From Paractinoplanes aksuensis (lineage in GTDB: Bacteria > Actinomycetota > Actinomycetes > Mycobacteriales > Micromonosporaceae): a stretch of 64,000 nucleotides of DNA. Shown here piece after piece: positions 17,270 to 24,137 of this stretch. A program made the translations under genes and the position numbers. How positions within the stretch are numbered: position 1 is the first letter of the stretch; each line of letters begins with the position of its first letter. Location: positions 124,001 through 188,000 of the forward strand of contig NZ_JAMYJR010000023.1 in NCBI RefSeq assembly GCF_024137025.1. The letters run 5' to 3'. The notes under the pieces are model-generated. The model was given only the letters and a program-made list of their open reading frames with translations. It did not search any database and was not told the origin of the DNA.

Positions 17270-17288
17270 TTAGGTTAGGCGCACCTAA
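17270..17288. promoter_or_regulatory. Iron box (DmdR/IdeR-type operator)
   Basis: TTAGGTTAGGCGCACCTAA differs at one position from the well-known actinobacterial iron-box form TTAGGTTAGGCTCACCTAA bound by DtxR-family repressors (DmdR1, IdeR). It overlaps the stop codon of the PurA-like gene and lies 90-108 nt upstream of the DUF1540 start, with AT-rich sequence (TAATCAAATAAAT) that could provide a -10 region. The likely controlled gene is DUF1540. Binding is not shown. Confidence 0.72.
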
Positions 17289-18484
17289 TAATTGCCATTC
17301 ACAAGCTTTTTGTCGGCGGCCGAGGGCCCGTACGACTCGACCGTGACCGGGGCGGACAGAAGATCCTCGATGGCTCCGGCCCAATCATCCGGTCGCCGCA
17401 GGATGTCCGGTTCGGCCCGGTTCAGGCGAGCGGTGAGCTCGGCCTGGTAGTCGAGATCACGCGCCGGCCCGGGTTCGATCCGGGTCCACGGTTCGCCGTC
17501 GACGGTGTACGACTCGCAGATCCGCAACTCCGGGCAGCGGTCCGGGACGTCGAGGTGGGTGACCGCCAGTTCGTCGACCCCGCCCGCCACCTCGGCCGCG
17601 TAGCGGTGAGCGACCGCGTCGAAGTGCCCGACCCGGAAGGCGCCCTGCCACTCCCCCGTCGCGTTGTGCCCCTCGGGCAGGTCGAGCGCCGGGTCCTCGG
17701 TCACGAACGGGCCCGCGCCGTGCCGGGTCGTGTACGTGCGCACCACCCCGAGCCGCCGGAACGAGCCGGTCAGCGCGGCCACGTTGTCGAAGGTCGTCGT
17801 CGACCAGGTCGTGTGCGGGTGCCAGCCCCGCCACTCGTCGAGGAGCACGCCCTGCGCCCCTTCGAACACGCACGGCCCCTCGCGCAACAGCTTCGGCTCG
17901 TGCCCGGAGACGATCGACACCGTGCGGCCGAAGGCCAGGAACGCGTCCACGACGTCGTCGAGCGGCACGCCGGCCGGCCCCAGATCCGATTCCACCGCGG
18001 CCAGCCGGGCGCGTAACGCCGTACGGGAAAGGGTGTCACCGACGCGGGGGGCGTTGTCGTGACTCAGCGCGTACGCCATGGTCTCGCCCACGCCCATGCC
18101 GCACGATCCGTGACGGCCGGCCCCGCGGGAGATCTCCCGCCGCTGGTTGGCGGCCCGGTGCCAGGGCGTGGCCAGCAACGCGTCCCCGTCCACGGTGAGC
18201 AGGTCGAACGGGTTGCCCAGGGCCGCCGCCTCGGCCGCCAGCGCGAGCGGGTCGACCACCACGAACCGGGTCAGGTGGGTCGGCACCCCCCGCAGCGTGC
18301 CCGACCCGAACTGCGCGAACGTGTGCTGCCGCCCGTCCTCGGTGACCACGTTGTGTGCGGCCTGCGCACCCCCGTTGAAGCGCAGCACCGCGCGCACAGT
18401 CGAGGCCGAGCACAGAGCGTCCACGACCGTGCCCTTGCCGGCGTCCCCGTAACCGAGGTCGACGACCGCGACGTGCTCGCTCAC
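17285..18484 (-). CDS. Adenylosuccinate synthetase (PurA) paralogue
   Basis: A 399-residue GTPase-fold enzyme related to PurA, which joins IMP and aspartate using GTP. The P-loop reads DLGYGDAGKGTVVD (9-22). The catalytic Asp14 is kept, but the usual GDEGKG is GDAGKG. The catalytic His is at position 44 in FNGGAQAAHNVV, where standard PurA has NAGHT. HTFAQFGSG and VFEGAQGVLLDEW are also conserved. It is shorter than housekeeping PurA (about 430). The GTG start overlaps the upstream vWA stop (GTGA), placing it last in the Nudix-pseudokinase-vWA operon. A specialised nucleotide-ligating role is more likely than de novo AMP synthesis (inference). Confidence 0.85.
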   Translation of the reverse strand: MSEHVAVVDLGYGDAGKGTVVDALCSASTVRAVLRFNGGAQAAHNVVTEDGRQHTFAQFGSGTLRGVPTHLTRFVVVDPLALAAEAAALGNPFDLLTVDGDALLATPWHRAANQRREISRGAGRHGSCGMGVGETMAYALSHDNAPRVGDTLSRTALRARLAAVESDLGPAGVPLDDVVDAFLAFGRTVSIVSGHEPKLLREGPCVFEGAQGVLLDEWRGWHPHTTWSTTTFDNVAALTGSFRRLGVVRTYTTRHGAGPFVTEDPALDLPEGHNATGEWQGAFRVGHFDAVAHRYAAEVAGGVDELAVTHLDVPDRCPELRICESYTVDGEPWTRIEPGPARDLDYQAELTARLNRAEPDILRRPDDWAGAIEDLLSAPVTVESYGPSAADKKLVNGNY

Positions 18485-19440
18485 AGCCGCTCGTTCCCCG
18501 AGCCGGTGGTGCCGACCGGCAGCGTGCCCCGCCGCACGACGCCCCCACGCTGCAGCGGAGCCAGCGCCTTGCCGACCGTGGTCCGGTGCGTGGAGCCCTC
18601 CTCGACCAGGTCGTCGAGCCCCGCGTCGAGGTCGATCGTGCCCTCGCCGAGACCGACCGTGAGCGCGATCGTCTCGCACACCGCGTCCAGGTCGTCGAGC
18701 TCGAGCACGTTCTGTCCGAGCAGCTCCCGCCACCGCTTCAGCACGTCACGGTTGCCGCCGTGACCGGCCGCGGTCGGCAGCAGGTAGTACACGTCGAACG
18801 TACGGGTCAATTCGGCCACGATGGCCTCGGTGCTGATCTTCTCGGCTTTGGAAGAGCCGAGGAACTTGGCAACCTCGCGCGGCTTGACCTTGTCGTACGG
18901 CATCTCGTCGCCGATCAGGAACAGGTAGCCGCGCCGGCCGCGCTTCTCGAACGAGTCGAGCGCGGTGTGCCGGGCCATGAAGTACATGGCCAGCTCGTAC
19001 GACTCCATCATCTGCCCGCCGCCCCCGCCCTCGAGCACGATGCGGGCCAGGTCCTCGTCCATCCGGTTGTCCGACTCGAACTGCCCGATCTGCAGCGGCA
19101 CCCGGTCGCACGTGGCGTCACCGACCGCGCCGAACAGGATGTGCGGGTCGGTGGCGTACGACTTGCGGGTCAGCAGCCCCAGCAGTTGCGGCAGCTTGGT
19201 CTGCAGCACCCGCGGCACCCCACCCATCGAGCCCGTGACGTCGAAAAGCACGGCGATCGGCGTACTGAAAGGGTGTTCGGCACTGTCGCGGCTCTCCCGC
19301 TTGCCGACTCCCTTGGGGTCGAGCGCCGCGTGGGCCTGGCGCGCCCCGCTGTCGCTGTAGGCGAAGGCGCTCGTGCCGGTGGCCCGGCGGTAGTTGTCGG
19401 CGGCGGTGTACACGTCGGTCGACCAGCGTCCGCTTCCCAT
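18481..19440 (-). CDS. vWA domain protein of the Nudix/pseudokinase operon
   Basis: A 319-residue cytosolic protein. A short basic N-terminus is followed by a vWA domain beginning at PIAVLFDVTGSMGG with Asp67-x-Thr69-x-Ser71 as metal site. Further acidic segments include FLIGDEMPYD. A C-terminal region (about 245-310) contains THRTTVGKALAPL, which looks like a small helix-turn-helix. The ATG follows GAGGAGACAGAC, a strong ribosome site. It lies 10 nt after the pseudokinase stop and overlaps the PurA-like start. The vWA may be a metal-dependent scaffold for the operon's partners, which is inference. Confidence 0.85.
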   Translation of the reverse strand: MGSGRWSTDVYTAADNYRRATGTSAFAYSDSGARQAHAALDPKGVGKRESRDSAEHPFSTPIAVLFDVTGSMGGVPRVLQTKLPQLLGLLTRKSYATDPHILFGAVGDATCDRVPLQIGQFESDNRMDEDLARIVLEGGGGGQMMESYELAMYFMARHTALDSFEKRGRRGYLFLIGDEMPYDKVKPREVAKFLGSSKAEKISTEAIVAELTRTFDVYYLLPTAAGHGGNRDVLKRWRELLGQNVLELDDLDAVCETIALTVGLGEGTIDLDAGLDDLVEEGSTHRTTVGKALAPLQRGGVVRRGTLPVGTTGSGNERL

Positions 19441-19450
19441 GTCTGTCTCC

Positions 19451-20341
19451 TCAGATCGTGAAGGGCCGGAAGGTCCGCGGCCCGTACAGGTTGTCCAGGA
19501 CTTCGTCGAGCTCACCGAGCAGCCGCCACGCGTCCTGCGGCCGCATGCGCGGCTTGTCGTAGGTGCAGCCGGCGGCGAACTGCTTCAGAGCTCTTGGTGG
19601 CTCTTGCATCAGCCGCATGATCAACTTGGTGGCCATGTAGATGTCGGTGGCCGGGGTCGTGCGCTTCTCGAGCAGCACTTCCGGCGGGTAGTGGTCGCGG
19701 TGCCCGGCGACGATCGCCTTGACGTGCGGCCCCGAGTAACACCAGTCGACGAGGGCGAGGCCGTGCTGCTCGGGCTCAATCAACACGTGTTCTTCCAATA
19801 CGGCGCCGTGCACCACACCCGCGCGGTGCGCCCAGCCGAGCCCGACCAGCAACCGCCGCCACATCCACGCCGCGTCGCGCGGATCGATCTTTTTACGGAG
19901 GTGGCTGAGAGGCACAAAACCGACAAGCCGTTCGAGTACGTTGACCCGCCGCCGCTTACGCTCCACGTCCTCGTGCACGTAGCTGTCGATCAGCTTCGGC
20001 GCGTAAGGCCGATACTTCGGATCGCCCTTCTCCCGCAACGCCGTCAGGGCGGCCGCCTCGGCCCCCATCAGGTCGCTGTCGGCCGGGCTGCGCGGAATCT
20101 TGAGCAGCCCTTTGTCACCGGTGACGAGGTCGGCGATGTCCCCCACGGCGACTCGCCGGCTCCGCTCCTCGTAGAGCTTCGACAGCTGCGCGAAAGCCCG
20201 ATTGGCGGCCGCGCTCTGCGCGTCGGTCACGGCGTCCGGGTGTACGGCCTTGGCGTACGCGCGGTAGGCCGCCTCCCCGTCGCCCAAGTCGGTAAAGCTT
20301 CCGGCCCGCTCGATCCGCGCCACCGCCTCGGCGAACCTCAT
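19451..20341 (-). CDS. J-domain / protein-kinase-like pseudokinase
   Basis: A 296-residue protein. The N-terminus resembles a J domain with the HPD motif at 34-36 (AVHPDAVTD). The rest has a kinase-like order: a beta-3 Lys81 in GLLKIPR, a helix-C Glu95, then GWAHRAGVVHGAVLEEHVLI where the catalytic-loop HRDxxxxN is replaced by HGAxxxxH (Ala180, His185). The metal-binding DFG is DWC, with Asp199 kept. Loss of the catalytic Asp and Asn argues for a pseudokinase. Its ATG overlaps the Nudix stop (ATGA). It probably acts as a binding or regulatory module for the vWA and PurA-like proteins. Confidence 0.78.
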   Translation of the reverse strand: MRFAEAVARIERAGSFTDLGDGEAAYRAYAKAVHPDAVTDAQSAAANRAFAQLSKLYEERSRRVAVGDIADLVTGDKGLLKIPRSPADSDLMGAEAAALTALREKGDPKYRPYAPKLIDSYVHEDVERKRRRVNVLERLVGFVPLSHLRKKIDPRDAAWMWRRLLVGLGWAHRAGVVHGAVLEEHVLIEPEQHGLALVDWCYSGPHVKAIVAGHRDHYPPEVLLEKRTTPATDIYMATKLIMRLMQEPPRALKQFAAGCTYDKPRMRPQDAWRLLGELDEVLDNLYGPRTFRPFTI

Positions 20342-21093
20342 CGCACACCGTCCTCACGGGTCGGCCGCAGCAGCGCCGGGTGCAGCAGTCGCGCGTCGCC
20401 GGCCCGGTAAAGCTTCGGCTTGGGCCCGCCCCGCTCCCCGCCCCGCGTCGACGTCTGCCCCGTACCCTCGACGAACCCGGGAACGGACAGCACCTTGCGA
20501 TGAAAGTTGCCGGCGTGCAGATCCTCGCCCCACACCGCCGCGTAGATCGCCCGCAGCTCCGAGATGGTGAACTCGTCCCCCGCGAACGCGGTGGCCAGCG
20601 GCGTGTACTCGAGCTTGGCCCGCGCCCGCTCGAGCCCGTCGGACAGGATCACGTCGTGGTCGAAGGCCAGAGCAGCTGCCTCGTCGACCGGCATCCAGTA
20701 AGCACCGGCCGCGTCGCCGCCGGCGCTGGGGTCGGGCAGGCTGGGCGCGAAAGCCAGATAGGCCACCGAGAAGACCCGCAGGCGCGGGTCACGCCCGGGA
20801 TCGCCGTAGGTCTTGAGCTGCTCGAGGTGAACCCGCTCGAGCTGCCCCTCACCCGGTGTCAGCCCCGTCTCCTCAGCCAGCTCCCGCCGCGCCGCGGCGT
20901 CAGGCCCCTCGTCCGCGCGAACGAACCCACCCGGCAGCGCCCGATGCCCGGCGAAGGGGTGCTCGGCCCGCTCGACCAGCAGCACGCAGAGGCGCCCGTC
21001 GCGGATGGTCAGCGCGACCACGTCAACCGTGACGGCCACGGCCGGGTAGGCGGTCGCGTCGTACCCCGCCAGGAACTCCGCCTCACCGTTCAC
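20338..21093 (-). CDS. NrtR-like Nudix hydrolase / winged-helix regulator
   Basis: A 251-residue protein. The N-terminal Nudix domain has an intact box, Gly56-x5-Glu62...Arg70-Glu71-Leu-x-Glu74-Glu75-x-Gly77. The C-terminal half (about 155-225, DEFTISELRAIYAAVWGEDL and NFHRKVLSVPGFVE) matches the winged helix of NrtR regulators, which sense ADP-ribose and control NAD genes. Many NrtR regulators have a degraded catalytic box; this one is intact and may hydrolyse its ligand. GTG at 21093 follows AGAGAGGAAAA. It is the first gene of the operon and may autoregulate. A conserved Lys/Arg-rich tail region follows the wing. Confidence 0.85.
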   Translation of the reverse strand: MNGEAEFLAGYDATAYPAVAVTVDVVALTIRDGRLCVLLVERAEHPFAGHRALPGGFVRADEGPDAAARRELAEETGLTPGEGQLERVHLEQLKTYGDPGRDPRLRVFSVAYLAFAPSLPDPSAGGDAAGAYWMPVDEAAALAFDHDVILSDGLERARAKLEYTPLATAFAGDEFTISELRAIYAAVWGEDLHAGNFHRKVLSVPGFVEGTGQTSTRGGERGGPKPKLYRAGDARLLHPALLRPTREDGVR

Positions 21094-21333
21094 CGCAGTT
21101 TTCCTCTCTATGAGATTAACTCGAACTGAGAACAACCTAGAACGATCCGGCGCGACGGTCAACCCCACTATCGGATTCAGCAGGCCCTCCGGGCCGATTC
21201 AGGCATCTTCGCTATACCGGCATTTACGAGTAAATGCCACGTTACGCTCCGGAACGAGACGGCCCGCCGTCCTCGACACGCGCGGGCTCACCCATTCCCA
21301 GAAGCGGTTCGCAGAACCGTAGGAGGACCTCGC
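21094..21333. promoter_or_regulatory. Divergent promoter region (Nudix operon / TIG-domain protein)
   Basis: This 240-bp gap separates two divergent genes. Directly upstream of the Nudix start the minus strand is less GC-rich and carries repeated GTT-containing steps (GTTCTCAGTTCGAGTTAATC, 21117-21136), a possible binding site for the NrtR-like protein itself. The rightward gene has an AGGAGG ribosome site at 21323-21328. No gene is seen. Confidence 0.4.
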
Positions 21334-23130
21334 ATGCGCAAGTCCCAAACTTCGAGCGGCTCCCGTTCGCTCCGAGCTGGCGTAGCGGTGGCGGCATCCG
21401 CCGCCGTGGTCGTTGCCGGCATTGCGGCACCCGCCTATGCCGCCAATACCGCGGTCACGGCCAACCCGGCCGTTGGACCCGTCGGTGGTGGCTTCACCAC
21501 CACCCTGAGCGGCACCGGTGCGTTCCCGGCGGCCTCGGCGTCAGTTCTGGCTGGTCGCACAACGACCTCCACCACCTGCCCGACGACCTACGGCACCAGC
21601 GGCACCACGGTGACCGCCACGCGGACGAACGACAACGCGGCCGACGCGACAGTGGCCGACCAGACCCTGGCTGCCGGCACCTACCGCCTCTGCATCTATG
21701 GCGTGGCGGCCGGTCAGACCGTGGTCTCGGCCTCGCCGCTGGTGGCCACGTCCGACGCGATCACCGTGAGCGTCGCGAACACCAGGCCGGTCCTGAGCAG
21801 CACCGCCGGCCCGATCGCCGGCGGAAACGCGGTCAACTTCACCGGAACCGGCAGCTTCATCGGGACGGCGTCGACGGTCGGCGCGATCTTCACGACAGCC
21901 ACCTGCCCGACGACGTACAACGTGGCTCCCGCCGGCAACTTCGCGGCCACGGCCACGAAGTCGAGCACGAGCGCCGCCGCCGTCACGGTGCCCGCCGGCC
22001 TTTCCCTCGGCAGCGCCTACAACGTCTGCCTCTACAACGGCACAGCTACGAACTCGGCGCTTCTAGGTTCCAGCAGCGCCACCTACTCGGTGCTGCCGCC
22101 CGCGACGCTGAGCCCGCGGTCGGGTAGTTCCGGGGTCGCCTCGACCATCACGGTCCAGACGACTGCGGCCAACACCTTCCCGGCATCGCCGACGCCCGGT
22201 GTCACCCTGACCACCGTCACGTGCCCGGCAACCTACGCCGTGGGCAGCGGCGCGGCGCCGTACGCGGCGACCGTCCGTCGCATCAGTGGAACCAAGCTGG
22301 CCGCGACTCTCCCGGTGACCAGCATCGCGACCACGCCCGGCCAGGCCACCACGGACTGGAACGTCTGCGTTTACGGCGAGGCCACCGCGCTCTCTCCGCT
22401 CCTGGTCGCTCCGGTCGCGTACACCGTGGCGCCGGTGCTGGCCATCACCGCGCCAACGCCCGCGACAGGCCCTGCCCAGGGTGGTACCGAGGTCGCCATC
22501 ACCGGCACCGGATTCCCGTTCCCGCTCGGTAACGCCCTGCTGACCGTCTCGATCGGCGGCTCCGCCCTGACCGACGTCCGCACCACCTCCGCCACCCGTC
22601 TGGTCGGCACCACGACGGCCCGGGCGGCCGGTCCGGCTGACATCAGCATCACGACGGCGGCGGGCACCGTAACCACCAGCAACACCCCGTTCACGTTCAA
22701 CTACGGCATCAACATCGCCCCGAACTGGGCCGCACCCGGCGCGACCAACATCACGCTCGATGTGCTGGGGGCCGGCTTCGGCGCCCTGGACTTCGAGGAC
22801 TTCCCGGCAAGTGGCGCGCCGACTGCCGACAAGGCCCACGTGCTGCTGGTGGACAACAGCTGGTTCGCCAACAACACCGGCGCGCCGGACGAAGCGTTCA
22901 GCGACGGCGGCGTAGTCAGCGAGTGCACCGGGGTGACCAAGATCGGTCTCAATGAGATCATCTGCGACCTCGACCTCACCAAGGATGTCGACGCGACCGG
23001 CAACCTGGTCGCCGGAGCTGTGCCGGCCGGCACCTACACGGTCGTAGTGGTCAACGACACCGACACCCTCGACGCGACCAAGCACTCCACGATCTCGAGC
23101 GCTGCGACCTTCACCGTGGCCGCCAACTAA
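21334..23130 (+). CDS. Secreted repeat protein with a TIG/IPT domain
   Basis: A 598-residue exported protein. The signal peptide has a basic start, a hydrophobic stretch to about 33 and an AYA cleavage site after residue 36. Three repeats of about 110 residues follow, each with a TCP(T/A)TY motif (near 83, 190 and 295) and a C(I/L/V)Y(G/N) motif (near 119, 231 and 344), giving one probable disulfide per repeat. A TIG/IPT domain (about 369-455, APTPATGPAQGGTEVAITG) and a C-terminal domain follow. Ser, Thr and Ala dominate. It has no sortase signal, so it is probably released. AGGAGG precedes the ATG. A surface or extracellular adhesion role is inferred. Confidence 0.8.
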   Translation: MRKSQTSSGSRSLRAGVAVAASAAVVVAGIAAPAYAANTAVTANPAVGPVGGGFTTTLSGTGAFPAASASVLAGRTTTSTTCPTTYGTSGTTVTATRTNDNAADATVADQTLAAGTYRLCIYGVAAGQTVVSASPLVATSDAITVSVANTRPVLSSTAGPIAGGNAVNFTGTGSFIGTASTVGAIFTTATCPTTYNVAPAGNFAATATKSSTSAAAVTVPAGLSLGSAYNVCLYNGTATNSALLGSSSATYSVLPPATLSPRSGSSGVASTITVQTTAANTFPASPTPGVTLTTVTCPATYAVGSGAAPYAATVRRISGTKLAATLPVTSIATTPGQATTDWNVCVYGEATALSPLLVAPVAYTVAPVLAITAPTPATGPAQGGTEVAITGTGFPFPLGNALLTVSIGGSALTDVRTTSATRLVGTTTARAAGPADISITTAAGTVTTSNTPFTFNYGINIAPNWAAPGATNITLDVLGAGFGALDFEDFPASGAPTADKAHVLLVDNSWFANNTGAPDEAFSDGGVVSECTGVTKIGLNEIICDLDLTKDVDATGNLVAGAVPAGTYTVVVVNDTDTLDATKHSTISSAATFTVAAN

Positions 23131-23148
23131 GTGATCGAACAGCAGTAG

Positions 23149-23177
23149 AACGGCCCGGAGCTGAGCTCCGGGCCGTT
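23149..23177. terminator. Hairpin terminator after the TIG-domain gene
   Basis: A 13-bp perfect stem (AACGGCCCGGAGC with its complement) closes a TGA loop and is followed by TTCTCGTTG. It lies 19 nt after the stop and before the convergent minus-strand gene, so it probably serves both. Confidence 0.85.
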
Positions 23178-23195
23178 CTCGTTGCCGCCATGACT

Positions 23196-23921
23196 TCAAC
23201 CCATCTCGGACCACTTCTTGTCGATCGCGTCGACCGCCTTGTCGCGGGACGGCTTGCCGTCGAGGTCGACCACCATGGCCACCACGCTCTTGTTCGCGGT
23301 GACCCGCCAGCACATCAACAGATTGTCTTTCTTCGCGGGCACGGCCTGAGCGCTGAACTGGAAGGTTTGCGAGCACGGCACACCGCGATGCCGCCCCACG
23401 CCACCCGACACATTCGCCAATCGCCCCTGCCCCGTCAGGTCTCCCCGGGCCGCCGTCACCGTGAGGGTGCCCCCCTTGGTCCGCGTCTCCTGAGTAGTGA
23501 CGGCAAGCCGCTGGCCGGCGCTAGTCATCTGCTGCTCGACCGCGCCCTGGACCGGAACCCCGTCCTCAGCCATCTTCCGGCGGGCGTCCTCGATCTTCTT
23601 GCGGACCTCCGCAGGTACGGAGGGCATCACCGTGGCCGGGGACGCCTTCGGCGAGGAGCTGGGCGTCTCCTCCGTCGGTGAAGCCCTTTTGACATCTGGC
23701 TCCGTCCCGCCGAACCGCGACTCCGCCGCCTCCGGCGTCAACGCCACCCGGCCCTCCGCCGGAATGTTCTCGTCGCCGGCCCGGTCGGCCACGAGGAATG
23801 CACCGGTGCCCAGCACCGTCGCGAGGCCTACGGCACCGACGGCCAGTTTCCTCTTCCGAAAGGAGACGGGTCTCGTCGTGGCGGAGATGGTGTCGTCGCG
23901 CTGCCGACCGTCCTCGGTCAT
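23196..23921 (-). CDS. Single-pass membrane protein, module copy 1 (unknown function)
   Basis: A 241-residue protein with a short cytosolic N-terminus (FRKRK), one hydrophobic segment (about 26-47), a Ser/Pro/Thr-rich stalk and an extracytoplasmic domain (about 140-241). That domain contains two cysteines in CSQTFQF and LLMCWRVTANKSVVAMVV and the ending DAIDKKWSEMG. It is paralogous to the product at 26373-27074, and both are divergent from a secreted subtilase. The start at 23921 is preceded by GGGGGAC; an ATG 15 nt upstream is possible. A role in handling or restraining the neighbouring protease is conceivable, but only position supports it. Confidence 0.7.
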   Translation of the reverse strand: MTEDGRQRDDTISATTRPVSFRKRKLAVGAVGLATVLGTGAFLVADRAGDENIPAEGRVALTPEAAESRFGGTEPDVKRASPTEETPSSSPKASPATVMPSVPAEVRKKIEDARRKMAEDGVPVQGAVEQQMTSAGQRLAVTTQETRTKGGTLTVTAARGDLTGQGRLANVSGGVGRHRGVPCSQTFQFSAQAVPAKKDNLLMCWRVTANKSVVAMVVDLDGKPSRDKAVDAIDKKWSEMG

Positions 23922-24137
23922 GTCGTAGTCCCCCATGTCGATGGCTTGGCCGCCGAGAGACGACGGCTCTCCCACTCCATGGTCGAGGAAATCCGGACTT
24001 TTCATTACGAAACAGCCGGACTGCGGCTGTGACCTGCGGCGCGTCCGGTCACGCAACCGAGCTGCACCGGGCATTTGCCTGACGAAATCGCGGCACCGGC
24101 CGACCGTTCTGCTCGACCACAATCGGGGAGGACGACC

